Shown: positions 20,077 through 30,782 of the stretch, in pieces
How positions within the stretch are numbered: position 1 is the stretch's first letter
How the letters are laid out: every line of letters starts with the position of its first letter
Assembly: GCA_964019335.1 (NCBI GenBank)
Contig: OZ025700.1
Location: 62,001 to 126,000 of the forward strand
Reading direction: 5' to 3'
Origin: Diplonema japonicum
Taxonomy: Eukaryota; Euglenozoa; Diplonemea; Diplonemida; Diplonemidae
Length of the DNA stretch: 64,000 nucleotides
The notes under the pieces: model-generated
Databases searched by the model: none
The model's input: the letters and a program-made list of their open reading frames with translations, nothing else
What the model was told of the DNA's origin: nothing
Position numbers and translations under genes: made by a program

Positions 20077-21711
20077 TCACCTAATCGACTCGTTGATGAG
20101 GGGCAGGAAATGCTCCAGAGAGTGTAGGGTGGCGAGGGACTCGCCGTTGGCCGTCCGATGGAGGGCTTCGTAAGCCACTTCAAGGGTTTCGTTGACCAGT
20201 TGCGGGATATGCTGGCGGGAGATGCGGTCGTCGTGGGACAGGGCGGGACCTGTCTGTGTCTCGAGCAAGTAGCAGTTTAGAGAGGCATCGCAGATGAAGT
20301 CTGCGGCAAGGAGTTGGAAGCGAGATCTGCCTGCGTCCTTCAGGACATCTTGTCTCTTCGACACCACAATGTCGTGCAGAGCTTGCTTCATATTCTTTTC
20401 CAGTTTCTTGTAGCGCGCCTCCCCGAGGCACCCTGTCAGGTCAGCAATGTGCATTTTCAACTTGTCTTGAAGCTCTTGGTACCTCTTGTGCGTTCTCTGT
20501 TGTGCGATGTTCGAGATATGGATGTGCGGGTTCTCAAAATCGCTGTTTTTGTACTCCTCGATGTTCATCCTTACGGTACCTGACCTGTAGTACACAACCA
20601 AGGGGTTCGTGCTTGCGATGAGGAAGTAGCATCGCATGTCAAACTTCCGCCCCACGGTGTCCCCCGAGAGCTTCACGAGCAGCGGGTCATCGATGTACCT
20701 CTGCAGCACGTACCGATGCCTCTTGTCCTTCATGCCGAGAAAGATTTTAGGTGCGTTAATAGCCCACCATTTCTGCATGTTTTCTATCACCGTCAACCCG
20801 AACCCGCTGGCAAGGTCGGACCTCTTCAAGATCCACTTCCCTTGCAGGTTGGGCACTACCTTTTGTGCAACATTGAGGAACTCCATGGGGCCTGTTAAGA
20901 GATGGGTTTCCGGAACCATGACGCCCGGTGGCGTGTTGCGGACCAGCTCGGCTTTGTCGGCGAAAAGACGCTCGATGCTGGCAGTCATCCTGTTCAGAGC
21001 TTGTGTTTTGGGGTTGAAATCGTTGTTTCTGAATTCTTCCAGCGCATCGCGTTCCCATATGAGTGAGGCCTTCTGCGGGGTCTCGACGACCGTCCACTTC
21101 GAACGGTCGACAAGCTTCAAGAAGTTGACCCCCTCGCCGTACACAGTGCGAGGGAGGATGACATACGGTTCATCTGGGAGCCGAAGAACAGGGACAAGGG
21201 AACGTCGTGGAGCATAAGGAGCATAAGCCGCTTCCCAGCAATTTAAGAACGAAGTGCATTCCACATCCGACCTTCCTTGGGAGCGCAGGATGTCCAGTAG
21301 TCTTGCAGGGTCCGAGGTTGAGAGGTCAAGAGAGGGATCCAGTTTTGAGGTTACTTCATCCCACACAGCAAGCATGTCATCTGTTACATTCTCGAGCTTG
21401 CTCTTCGGCCGTTGTTGAGGTTTTCCTTCCTTCTGTTGTTCTTTTAATCGTTGCATCTCCATTGCTTCTCCTGCTTCCTGTACGCTGACCAGCGCCTTGT
21501 TGTGCTCCACCTGCACCCCTGCGTACGCTTCCGCCATCTCATCCAGCTTCTCTTCCTCGTTCCCCAACGTTCTCTTCAATTCTGCTATTTTTTCCTTTTG
21601 CGCCTCGAGGGCGTCTCTTCGCAGGGCCACGTCGTCCCAAAGTGCTTCCTTCCGCTTCTTCTCCGCGGTGTGTTTTGCTTCCAGCACCGCGAAGCTCATT
21701 GTTTTTTCCAT
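20077..21711 (-). CDS. Tubulin-tyrosine-ligase-like (TTLL) protein
   Basis: 544 residues, no intron. Residues 5-100 are a charged coiled coil. Residues about 180-520 form the TTL ATP-grasp domain: WILKRSDLASGFGL (293-306, the nucleotide-binding loop), YVLQRYIDDPLLV with GRKFDMRCYF (334-363), HIHISN (397-401, in place of the usual HLTN) and DFICDASLNCYLLETQTGP (471-489). TTLL enzymes add Tyr, Glu or Gly chains to tubulin. The last motif normally reads LEVNxSPSL; here the metal/ATP-binding Asn is replaced (ETQTGP), so activity may be altered. Gap to the next gene's start is 150 nt. Confidence 0.82.
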   Translation of the reverse strand: MEKTMSFAVLEAKHTAEKKRKEALWDDVALRRDALEAQKEKIAELKRTLGNEEEKLDEMAEAYAGVQVEHNKALVSVQEAGEAMEMQRLKEQQKEGKPQQRPKSKLENVTDDMLAVWDEVTSKLDPSLDLSTSDPARLLDILRSQGRSDVECTSFLNCWEAAYAPYAPRRSLVPVLRLPDEPYVILPRTVYGEGVNFLKLVDRSKWTVVETPQKASLIWERDALEEFRNNDFNPKTQALNRMTASIERLFADKAELVRNTPPGVMVPETHLLTGPMEFLNVAQKVVPNLQGKWILKRSDLASGFGLTVIENMQKWWAINAPKIFLGMKDKRHRYVLQRYIDDPLLVKLSGDTVGRKFDMRCYFLIASTNPLVVYYRSGTVRMNIEEYKNSDFENPHIHISNIAQQRTHKRYQELQDKLKMHIADLTGCLGEARYKKLEKNMKQALHDIVVSKRQDVLKDAGRSRFQLLAADFICDASLNCYLLETQTGPALSHDDRISRQHIPQLVNETLEVAYEALHRTANGESLATLHSLEHFLPLINESIR

Positions 21712-21799
21712 TTTACGCTCCGGACCCCTTTTTTTTGATAAATGTTATGAGAGGTTTAAAAAAGAATTTCTTTTTTTTTTTTTTTAATGAACAATTCAT

Positions 21800-23194
21800 T
21801 TAATTCACATTAGAAAACGCAGCGTTGGGCTGTTGTGTAAACGAACGCAACAACGCTGCAGTAGAGGTGCGGAGCATGTCTTGCATGAGGCGGAGAACAG
21901 TGGCATGCTTGGACGATGCCGCGTAGGCGAGGTTCAGGAAGGTGCCCGGAGTGGTGCGGGTTTCGGGGGACAACAGCGCATCATTGATATCCCACCAGGT
22001 GAGGTTCAACGGGAAAAGACGCTTGAACCCACCCCAATTGGTGTCCCACGGCTGGCCCCTTGAGGGGATGGCTGCCACGACAAGCTCCATTTGTGAGAAT
22101 GTGTCAGCGCCCCTTCTGATGGCCACCGGGACCTCATCAGGGTTGCTATCCTCGAAGCATGCTCGGATGACAGTTCTTTGAAAGCGTGACAGGAAGGCCC
22201 TCCGCGCCTCTAAGATTTCCAGGGTACAGCATGCTCCTACTAACATTTCCACTTTCTCGCAGAGCTTCTTGGTGGTGACTTCCTGCTCGGATCTTGATAT
22301 TTTGAGTTTTTCTTGCAGACTCTCTGCACCCTCCACTTCTTTCTTCAGTACCTTCATCTCGGCCTCGAGCTTTGCGGTCTTGTCCCTTAGAACGCCCATG
22401 TGAAGTTGTTCGTCGTCATCGTAAAGATCGCTGTCCTGAGCTTGCGCTTCGTTTAGTTTTTTGTCGCTTCGCTTCACGATCTGCATGAGGCCAGCGAGCT
22501 CCTCGTCTAGGTCCCTACGGATGATTGAAATGTGACGGGCGAAGGCTTGCTTCCAGGACATTTCTTCGAAAGGTTGTTCTTTGGACTTGTGGTACTTTGA
22601 TATGGACCGCCAGAGCCAGTCTGCTGACGAAGTGATGTTCCACGATTTGCAAACCACCGCCACACGACAGAGACCCTTGTAGTCGAGGTACTGGAAGCAA
22701 TGTATAAACATTTCGTTCGGAAGCCTTGCACGCTGAACAGGGAAGTCAGGCCGTTTAAAATGTGCGGGTATGACCCGATCCACAGGTGTTGCCGATGACA
22801 TGACATTGACGGCAGGGTTCGCCCGTGGTGGAGGGGACGGGGGGCTGCCGTCCGCCTGTTCTCTTCTTTCTTGTATTATCTTTCCTTTCGGTAGATTGCC
22901 GGTGTACACTCTGCTCGCCAGCAGCCTCTCTAGCGTTACAGATGCAGCGTAGTTGGGCTGCCGAGGTGTTGTTGAGCTTGTGTGTTTTCCCTGTTTTCTG
23001 CGCCTTCCGTCGCGGACGGTGGCTGCGTACTCCATGTCGATGACTTTTGAAAGGTCTTGCTCTGTCTTCTTAAAGAACTCGTCTTCTTCCATCGCCTTAT
23101 ACCTCAATTTCATCGATTTTCCCGTTGCAGGGGGGCGCGGGAGCGCTACCTCGTTGATGGCATTCTCAAACGTCCAATGGACTTCACCTGACAT
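21800..23194 (-). CDS. F-box protein with coiled coil
   Basis: 464 residues, no intron. Residues 156-200 are an F-box (LPNEMFIHCFQYLDYKGL, VVCKSWN, WLWRSIS), which binds Skp1 in SCF ubiquitin ligases. Residues 250-330 are coiled coil. The C-terminal 130 residues carry no known substrate domain, though WDINDALLSPETRTTPGTFL may be a small helical module. The N-terminal 150 residues are charged and probably disordered. The start is the ATG after an A/G-rich leader. Confidence 0.8.
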   Translation of the reverse strand: MSGEVHWTFENAINEVALPRPPATGKSMKLRYKAMEEDEFFKKTEQDLSKVIDMEYAATVRDGRRRKQGKHTSSTTPRQPNYAASVTLERLLASRVYTGNLPKGKIIQERREQADGSPPSPPPRANPAVNVMSSATPVDRVIPAHFKRPDFPVQRARLPNEMFIHCFQYLDYKGLCRVAVVCKSWNITSSADWLWRSISKYHKSKEQPFEEMSWKQAFARHISIIRRDLDEELAGLMQIVKRSDKKLNEAQAQDSDLYDDDEQLHMGVLRDKTAKLEAEMKVLKKEVEGAESLQEKLKISRSEQEVTTKKLCEKVEMLVGACCTLEILEARRAFLSRFQRTVIRACFEDSNPDEVPVAIRRGADTFSQMELVVAAIPSRGQPWDTNWGGFKRLFPLNLTWWDINDALLSPETRTTPGTFLNLAYAASSKHATVLRLMQDMLRTSTAALLRSFTQQPNAAFSNVN

Positions 23195-24669
23195 TTCCTT
23201 CCCCCTTCACTTTTTTCTTTTTAAAAGGTGTGGTGGGGGTATTAATAAAAGGGCCTGAAGGTGCGTGGGGGGAAAGGGGGGGGGGAAGAGCAAGTCAAAA
23301 GAAGAAGAAAAAGATAGCAAACATAATAAAAGAGAAACTTTTGAGGCCCCATTGGCATCACTTCCTTTTTCTTTTTTTTTGCTGGCAAGAAGAAAAAAAA
23401 AATATAAATAAGAGTTAAAGGAGGCCGGTGTGCACAAGAACTGTCTACTTGATTACAGGGGAAAAAAAAGAACGAAAAAAAAAAAAACATTCAGAGAAAA
23501 AAAAAAGGTCTATGCTGGCCTTTCCTCTGTTTACTCTCTCACGTTTGACTCGCTTAAGGGGAGGTGACACCCGAGACCTGGGTCTTGAAGACTTTGGTCA
23601 TGTTGCCTTCACAAATAAATAAAAAAGAACGAAAGAAAAAACAAACAAAAGGGGGAATAAAGTAAATCTGCTTTCATCTGGATCAAATCCTACTTTTTTT
23701 ATTTCTTTTCTTTCTCTTTTTTTCTTTTAATTTGTTGGAAAAATACTTTCCCCACTCCCGTTGCCCTTTTCTCCCCCTTTTTTTTCTCCTTCCTCTCTTT
23801 TTCTAAGAAAAAGGAAGCATAAAATGGAAAGATAGACGGGGAAGGGGGGATGGAATCACCTCATCTTTTTTTTCTCGCCCCCCCCTTTTTTTTTCTTTTT
23901 ATATTTATAATAGCATTTTTTTTTTTTTTTTTTTTCGTCATGTCCTCAAAGGCCCTTCGGCTTTTAATTGCTGTTCATGATCACCTCCCATTAAAAAAAA
24001 AAAGAGAGAAAACTGCTAATTAGACACCTAAGTTTGGGAAATGCTCAAAATTGAATAGGGGTCTAGTTAGCACTCCAAAAAAAAAAGTAAACCTCCACAA
24101 CAATACCCCCCGAGAGGGCGTAGGGGAAACGCTTAGAAGAGCTGAGCGCACACACACGTAGTGGGGAGGGGGAATACATTTCAGCAAACCGAAGCCTTTT
24201 TTTTTCCTTCGGGAAACTTTTAAAAACATTAAACAGATCCTTTTTTTGGGGGGGGTACCAGAGAAGGGGAAACAAAAAAAAATATTGACACTGCTGGATA
24301 AAATTGAATGGGTGAAAACTTTTTTTTTTTCTCTTTTTTTTTTTTTTTCCCGTAAATTCAGAGGGCTATACGTCCAACCCACGATAATTAAAAGAAAAAA
24401 AAAGCGTAACAAGACCAAAAAAAAAACTTTCAATCTCTAATAAAAAAAAAAAAAAAAAGTAAATGCTTTACTACCCCATTATGTTTCACCAGAAGGACGG
24501 AAGAAGGGGGAAGAGAAAGAAGAGAGAGGAAGGAAGAAGAAAAGAACAAAAGAAGGAAAAAAGAAGAAGCTGGCAATTAAACGTTTTAATTTTTCTTTTT
24601 CTTTTCTTTATCGCATTCCCTTTTCTTTCCTCGGTTGTATATTACTACACCACGAGGTACATCATGGCT
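23195..24669. other. Low-complexity spacer with one repeat fragment
   Basis: No gene seen. Rich in homopolymer runs. At about 23426-23459 it carries GTGTGCACAAGAACTGTC followed by TACTTGATTACAGG, the same string that opens the repeats at 45951 and (in part) 46811; the rest of those repeats is absent here. Confidence 0.7.
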
Positions 24670-26046
24670 CTAGTGCCTCACAGCGACAACGCTGTCGATG
24701 ACCCTCATGTCGATGGAGGAGATGAGCTGCAGCTCAAGAGTGTTCTCGTCCTTAACCTTCAGCAGGCACGAGGACAGCTCACTGGTCTCGTAGCTAGGCT
24801 TGCCCGGGACAGGCACGGGGCTCTTGGTCCCGAAAGCCGTCTCCTCAGACCCAGGGGCACCACAGTACACGAATGATGTGGTGAAGTTCGATGGCTGCTT
24901 GGAGTTGCAAGCAGGCCTCTCACAAACATTCGTGGATCTCGCGTAGCTGTGAACGTGCCCCGCCAGGTACATGTCCACCTCGTACTTGTCGAACAGCTCC
25001 TGCACACCCGGGATATCCCTGCAGCAGGGACGGTGGCCACCAGCAATGATGAACTTCCTTGCATTGGGGGCACCAGATGTCCTCGCCTCGTGGGCCGCCT
25101 TCAGGTCAGCCTCAAGCCAGGCAAGGTACTGTCCCTTCGCACCGAATGACCCAGCAGGGTAGATGTCACTGTCCCCACGGTGCTCCTCACCAGCACCCTT
25201 GAAGTCAGTCTCTGTGTTCAACGACACGAAGTGAATGGGGCCGAAGTTCCACGAGTACCACATGTTCATGACACCATTGCTGGTCTTGGAGGGCATGTGC
25301 CACCTGGCGTTGAACGCGGAGAAGTTGTTCAGCTGGAGACCAGTGAAGGGGTCGGTCACGCACTCGGGGGAGTGGCACTCCGACTCGTGGTTGCCAGGGG
25401 ACACCATGTACGCAGAGGTGGCAGAAAGGTTCTGCATCCAGTTCACGTAGCCATTGTAAGCCTCCTCGTACAGCCCCCCGACGACGTCGTGTGCGAAGGC
25501 ATCGTCAGCGTAGCCAATGTCACCAAGGTGCCACACCCAGTCGATCTCACCCTGGAGCCTAAGCTTCTCCATTGTGTTACGGGTGGGAACAGCAGACCAG
25601 TTGGACTTCATCCCGCCAACAGGGAGGTCCATGGGCCTCTCCTTGCTGCCCAGCCATCCCATGTCCCCGAAGACGCTGATGGAGAGGGGGACTGTTGCAC
25701 TGCTGTCAGGGGCGGTGGTGAAGGACCACACGCTGCTCTTCTCCTGGTCACCCACCTGGTAGTAGTACTTCGTGTTGGGTTCAAGGTTCTCGAAGTCGAC
25801 GTTGTGGTGGAAACCGTGGTTCTTGTGGTACTCATTGGCGGACCCCGTCGCCTTCATGGTGATGGTGGTGGGGGTCTTCCCGTAGAAGGCGGTGCTGTCA
25901 GCCTTCTTCTTCGTGTACCACATGACGTTCATGCCGGAGGGGTTGCCCTTCGTGGTCTGCCCTTGAAAGGCAAGGTGGATCTGCTCAGGGGTGATGTCTG
26001 ACCCCTGGCAGAGCGCGACGAGCGCCAGTGCGACAACTGACTTCAT
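24670..26046 (-). CDS. Purple acid phosphatase, copy 1 (secreted)
   Basis: 458 residues, no intron; signal peptide MKSVVALALVALCQG. A fibronectin-like N-terminal domain (about 20-115) precedes the metallophosphatase domain with all five metal-binding blocks: GDMGW (127-131), GDIGY (175-179), GNHES (218-222), GGHRP (336-340) and GHVHSY (363-368). The C-terminus has the PAP tail. These dinuclear Fe-Zn or Fe-Mn enzymes release phosphate from organic esters at low pH; with a signal peptide and no membrane anchor it probably acts outside the cell or in a digestive vacuole. It is the most diverged of the three copies, with differences grouped in short clusters. The start chosen is the ATG that opens the signal peptide. 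Confidence 0.93.
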   Translation of the reverse strand: MKSVVALALVALCQGSDITPEQIHLAFQGQTTKGNPSGMNVMWYTKKKADSTAFYGKTPTTITMKATGSANEYHKNHGFHHNVDFENLEPNTKYYYQVGDQEKSSVWSFTTAPDSSATVPLSISVFGDMGWLGSKERPMDLPVGGMKSNWSAVPTRNTMEKLRLQGEIDWVWHLGDIGYADDAFAHDVVGGLYEEAYNGYVNWMQNLSATSAYMVSPGNHESECHSPECVTDPFTGLQLNNFSAFNARWHMPSKTSNGVMNMWYSWNFGPIHFVSLNTETDFKGAGEEHRGDSDIYPAGSFGAKGQYLAWLEADLKAAHEARTSGAPNARKFIIAGGHRPCCRDIPGVQELFDKYEVDMYLAGHVHSYARSTNVCERPACNSKQPSNFTTSFVYCGAPGSEETAFGTKSPVPVPGKPSYETSELSSCLLKVKDENTLELQLISSIDMRVIDSVVAVRH

Positions 26047-27187
26047 TTTTCTTCTTTTAAGCTCTTTAAGCAATATGCCTATGTCCTGTTGTGTCGGTTA
26101 AAATGGGTGAAAAAAGAGTCAAAAAAAACAAGAGTGGGTGTTGGAACGAAGTTTTGGTGAGCCGGTCTACTTTTCTTTTTTTCTCCTTCTTTTTTTTCTG
26201 AATTCTCTTCCACCTGCCACAAAGGCGCCAAAGACACACGGTTTTGTAAGAACAGAAACAAAAGTAAGAAAGTAAAAAAAAGAATATAAAAAAAAAAATA
26301 TAAAGAAGACAGGCGGAATCCCATTACTCAAAAGGGAGAAGAAAGGGGAGTAAAAAAATTTTTTTTTCTTCTTCTTTTTTTAATATTTTTTTTATTTTAC
26401 TCGCCACAGAGGAAGAATAAGGAAGAAGGGGGAGAAGACAGTAAACAACAAGTTACTTTCTTTTTCTTTTTTCTTCATTCTCCCATAGAGAAACAAGGAA
26501 ACAAGAAAAAAAAATTTTGCACTCAGCAGCGACCACCATGAGAAGGGCCCTGTCAACACTGAGTCGGGGGAGAATGCTTTTTTCCCCCCCCCTTATTTTT
26601 ATTTCGCTTTCCCCATTCAAAGAAGAAAAAAAAAAGAAAGATATCTTCCTATGAATCTTCAGTATTCCCCTACAACAGAAAAAGGGGAAAACACCTTTTG
26701 AAAAGCTCTGCAAACGAATATAATTAAAAAAAGAAAAACCTGGAAGAATCAAAAAAAAGAAATCTTTTTTAAAACCAAACTAGTATTACCTTTTATCACT
26801 AAACGAAAAGTGCTACCCCCCTGGGGGGGTGCGAAGCAAAAAAAAGAGAATAAAAAAAAAGAAGAGAACCAAAGAAGTGGTGTTCACTTGATGTCAAGCT
26901 CAGACCACCACCTCTGAATTCACGTTGATCAAACATAAATCAAATAAGTAGAATAAAAGGAAATCAAAACGTAAGCTTTTTTTTTTTTTTTCTCCCCCCG
27001 CTCGTGCGCACAAACAAATGAAGCGCCAGACTACTTTTTTAAGAGGGTTTTTAAGAAGGTTCCAAGAGGCAAAGAAGGTTTGAGAGGAAAGGTACCACCA
27101 GCACTTAAACATGCTATCAGTACGAACAAGAAATTTGCAAAAGGGGCTGCCACACTACACACGCCATCACACACGTGCAGCAGGAGG
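26047..27187. other. Low-complexity spacer between PAP copies 1 and 2
   Basis: No gene seen. A/T-rich with repeated A8-A10 and T8-T14 runs. A short GC-rich palindrome-like string (CCCCCCTGGGGGGG) lies near 26817. Confidence 0.75.
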
Positions 27188-28561
27188 CTACCTGTGCATC
27201 TGGAAGGAGTCGATGACCCTCGCGTCGATGGAGGAGATGAGTTGCAGCTCAAGCGTGTTGTCGTCCTTAACCTTCAGCAGGCACGAGGACAGCTCGGGGG
27301 TCGCAAACGTGGGCTTCCCAGGAATAGGGGAAGGCCCAGAGGTCACGAAGTCCGTCTCCTCAGACCCAGTCCCACCACAGTACATGAACGAGGTGCTGAA
27401 GTTGGACGGAACGTTTGACGAGCAAGCTGGCCTCTCGCACACACCAGCAGACCTAGCGAATGTGTGAGCATGTCCTGCCACGTACAGGTCCACCTCGTAC
27501 TTGTCGAACAGCTGCTGCACTCCCGGGATATCCCCACAGCAGGGACGGTGGCCACCAGCAACAATCCACTTCCTTGCATTGGGGGCACCAGATGTCCTCG
27601 CCTCGTGGGCCGCCTTCAAGTCAGCCTCAAGCCACTCCATGTACTGTCCCTTCGCACCGAATGACCCAGCAGGGTAGATCCCACTGTCCCCACGGTGCTC
27701 CTCACCAGCACCAGGGAAGTCAGTCTCTGTGTTCAACGACACGAAGTGAATGGGGCCGAAGTTCCACGAGTACCACATGTTCATGACACCATTGCTGGTC
27801 TTGGAGGGCATGTGCCACCTGGCGTTGAACGCGGAGAAGTTGTTCAGCTGGAGACCAGTCACAGGGTCTGTCACGCACTCGGGGGAGTGGCACTCCGACT
27901 CGTGGTTGCCAGGGGACACCATGTACGCAGAGTTTGCCGAAAGGTTCTGCATCCAGTTCACGAAGCCATTGTAAGCCTCCTCGTACAGCCCCCCGACGAC
28001 GTCGTGACCGAAGGCATCGTCAGCGTAAGCGATGTCACCAAGGTGCCACACCCAGTCGATCTCACCCTGGAGCCTAAGCTTCTCCATTGTGTTACGGGTG
28101 GGAACAGCAGACCAGTTGGACTTCATCCCGCCAACAGGGAGGTCCATGGGCCTCTCCTTGCTGCCCAGCCATCCCATGTCCCCGAAGACGCTGATGGAGA
28201 GGGGGACTGTTGCACTGCTGTCAGGGGCGGTGGTGAAGGACCACACGCTGCTCTTCTCCTGGTCACCCACCTGGTAGTAGTACTTCGTGTTGGGTTCAAG
28301 GTTCTCGAAGTCGACGTTGTGGTGGAAACCGTGGCCAAGGTGGTATTCCCTGGCGGACCCCGTCGCCTTCATGGTGATGGTGGTGGGGGTCTTCCCGTAG
28401 AAGGCGGTGCTGTCAGCCTTCTTCTTCGTGTACCACATGACGTTCATGCCGGAGGGGTTGCCCTTCGTGGTCTGCCCTTGGAAGGCAAGGTGGATCTGCT
28501 CAGGGGTGATGTCTGACCCCTGGCAGAGCGCGACGAGCGCCAGTGCGATGACAGTTCTCAT
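27188..28561 (-). CDS. Purple acid phosphatase, copy 2 (secreted)
   Basis: 457 residues, no intron; signal peptide MRTVIALALVALCQG. All metal-ligand blocks are intact (GDMGW, GDIAYADD, GNHES, GGHRP, GHAHTF). Compared with copy 1 it has GDIAY for GDIGY, HAHTF for HVHSY and a different last 70 residues. It is nearly identical to copy 3, including the 3' flank that starts at the stop codon (about 40 bp shared). Expected to be an extracellular or vacuolar acid phosphatase. Confidence 0.93.
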   Translation of the reverse strand: MRTVIALALVALCQGSDITPEQIHLAFQGQTTKGNPSGMNVMWYTKKKADSTAFYGKTPTTITMKATGSAREYHLGHGFHHNVDFENLEPNTKYYYQVGDQEKSSVWSFTTAPDSSATVPLSISVFGDMGWLGSKERPMDLPVGGMKSNWSAVPTRNTMEKLRLQGEIDWVWHLGDIAYADDAFGHDVVGGLYEEAYNGFVNWMQNLSANSAYMVSPGNHESECHSPECVTDPVTGLQLNNFSAFNARWHMPSKTSNGVMNMWYSWNFGPIHFVSLNTETDFPGAGEEHRGDSGIYPAGSFGAKGQYMEWLEADLKAAHEARTSGAPNARKWIVAGGHRPCCGDIPGVQQLFDKYEVDLYVAGHAHTFARSAGVCERPACSSNVPSNFSTSFMYCGGTGSEETDFVTSGPSPIPGKPTFATPELSSCLLKVKDDNTLELQLISSIDARVIDSFQMHR

Positions 28562-29307
28562 TATTCTTTGTAGTGGTTCACCCTGTGTTACTTTAATTAA
28601 AAAGGCCAACAAAGCACTTGCGTAATTTAAGAAAAGAAAGATGCGCAGAATGTCTGTTCTTTATCAGGAGAAATGGGTTCAGTCGCGTTTTTTGTTTTTG
28701 GTTTCTTTTTCTTTTTTCTTGTTCTTTTTTTTTTTTTTTTTAGTCACCGTTCTTTCCTGTTGGTGTCAGCACACGTGGATACAACAGAAGATTTCGGACG
28801 CCGAAAGGAATAGAAGAGAGTTATGGGAATGTGCGGTTTCTATTAAGAAATTCAAAGTAAAAGGCAATCCTACTTGAGGACAGCCTCTTGTAAAAGAAGG
28901 AATCCCTTTTGTTTAGACTAGCCAAAGTCCCGTTCTTGTAAAAAGAAAAACTAGAAAATGGCCTTTCGGCGAGCCTTCTTAAAAAGACCTTTCCCGAAAG
29001 GGGGGGGGGGATGTTTTTTTTTCTCATTCTTCCGTTTCTTTCTTTCTCTTGTTTTCGTGCCCCGTCAAAGGAGGCCATTCAGGGGGCACGTGGTCGGAGC
29101 TCTGGAATAAAAAAGACATCAAAGAGGGGCGGGGGCTTCAAAAAATTAAAAAGAAGAAGTGAGAGGGTTTTTTTTGTTTCATTCATTCTGCATGTCACCA
29201 GAGTTCGAGGAAGAAGAGAGCGGGTGAGGGTGAACAAGAAGAGCATCTTCTTGTCCTCGATTGTTCTTCACACACACGCCATCACAAACTACACGTGCAG
29301 CAGGAGG
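28562..29307. other. Spacer between PAP copies 2 and 3
   Basis: No gene seen. The segment next to the PAP copy 3 stop (about 29268-29307) is shared with copy 2; the rest is unique A/T-rich DNA. Confidence 0.7.
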
Positions 29308-30681
29308 CTACCTGTGCATCTGGAAGGAGTCGATGACCCTCGCGTCGATGGAGGAGATGAGCTGCAGCTCAAGCGTGTTGTCGTCCTTCACCTTCAGCAG
29401 GCACGAGGACAGCTCGGGGGTCGCAAACGTGGGACTCCCAGGAATAGGGGAAGGCCCAGAGGTCACGAAGTCCGTCTCCTCAGACCCAGTCCCACCACAG
29501 TACATGAACGAGGTGCTGAAGTTGGACGGGACGTTTGACGTGCAAGCAGGCTTCTCGCACACACCAGCAGACCTAGCGAATGTGTGAGCATGCCCAGACA
29601 CGTACAGGTCCACCTCGTACTTGTCGAACAGCTGCTGCACACCAGGAATCTCCCCACAGCAGGGACGGTGGCCACCAGCAACAATCCACTTCCTTGCATT
29701 GGGGGCACCAGATGTCCTCGCCTCGTGGGCCGCCTTCAAGTCAGCCTCAAGCCACTCCATGTACTGTCCCTTCGCACCGAATGACCCAGCAGGGTAGATC
29801 CCACTGTCCCCACGGTGCTCCTCACCAGCACCAGGGAAGTCAGTCTCTGTGTTCAACGACACGAAGTGAATGGGGCCGAAGTTCCACGAGTACCACATGT
29901 TCATGACACCATTGCTGGTCTTGGAGGGCATGTGCCACCTGGCGTTGAACGCGGAGAAGTTGTTCAGCTGGAGACCAGTCACAGGGTCTGTCACGCACTC
30001 GGGGGAGTGGCACTCCGACTCGTGGTTGCCAGGGGACACCATGTACGCAGAGTTTGCCGAAAGGTTCTGCATCCAGTTCACGAAGCCATTGTAAGCCTCC
30101 TCGTACAGCCCCCCGACGACGTCGTGACCGAAGGCATCGTCAGCGTAAGCGATGTCACCAAGGTGCCACACCCAGTCGATCTCACCCTGGAGCCTAAGCT
30201 TCTCCATTGTGTTACGGGTGGGAACAGCAGACCAGTTGGACTTCATCCCGCCAACAGGGAGGTCCATGGGCCTCTCCTTGCTGCCCAGCCATCCCATGTC
30301 CCCGAAGACGCTGATGGAGAGGGGGACTGTTGCACTGCTGTCAGGGGCGGTGGTGAAGGACCACACGCTGCTCTTCTCCTGGTCACCCACCTGGTAGTAG
30401 TACTTCGTGTTGGGTTCAAGGTTCTCGAAGTCGACGTTGTGGTGGAAACCGTGGCCAAGGTGGTATTCCCTGGCGGACCCCGTCGCCTTCATGGTGATGG
30501 TGGTGGGGGTCTTCCCGTAGAAGGCGGTGCTGTCAGCCTTCTTCTTCGTGTACCACATGACGTTCATGCCGGAGGGGTTGCCCTTCGTGGTCTGCCCTTG
30601 GAAGGCAAGGTGGATCTGCTCAGGGGTGATGTCTGACCCCTGGCAGAGCGCGATGAGCGCCAGTGCGATGACAGTTCTCAT
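29308..30681 (-). CDS. Purple acid phosphatase, copy 3 (secreted)
   Basis: 457 residues, no intron; signal peptide MRTVIALALIALCQG. Same metal-ligand blocks as copy 2. Few replacements relative to copy 2: CGEIPG for CGDIPG, YVSGHAH for YVAGHAH, CEKPACTSN for CERPACSSN, PGSPTF for PGKPTF. The ATG lies 9 nt downstream of a 15-A run in the leader. The pair is a recent tandem duplicate. Confidence 0.93.
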   Translation of the reverse strand: MRTVIALALIALCQGSDITPEQIHLAFQGQTTKGNPSGMNVMWYTKKKADSTAFYGKTPTTITMKATGSAREYHLGHGFHHNVDFENLEPNTKYYYQVGDQEKSSVWSFTTAPDSSATVPLSISVFGDMGWLGSKERPMDLPVGGMKSNWSAVPTRNTMEKLRLQGEIDWVWHLGDIAYADDAFGHDVVGGLYEEAYNGFVNWMQNLSANSAYMVSPGNHESECHSPECVTDPVTGLQLNNFSAFNARWHMPSKTSNGVMNMWYSWNFGPIHFVSLNTETDFPGAGEEHRGDSGIYPAGSFGAKGQYMEWLEADLKAAHEARTSGAPNARKWIVAGGHRPCCGEIPGVQQLFDKYEVDLYVSGHAHTFARSAGVCEKPACTSNVPSNFSTSFMYCGGTGSEETDFVTSGPSPIPGSPTFATPELSSCLLKVKDDNTLELQLISSIDARVIDSFQMHR

Positions 30682-30782
30682 GTGCGCGTGTTTTTTTTTT
30701 TTTTTCTCTTTTAGTTCCTGAAGCATAATGTGACAAAAAAAAAAGCAGCAACGAAAAAATTAAGGATCAGTCATTGTTCTAC

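Noticed and set aside
25180-26001. 273-codon plus-strand open frame (and similar ones at 27695 and 29815)
   Set aside because: Each lies antisense to a purple acid phosphatase with full catalytic motifs; the GC-rich third positions of the real gene keep the opposite frame open.
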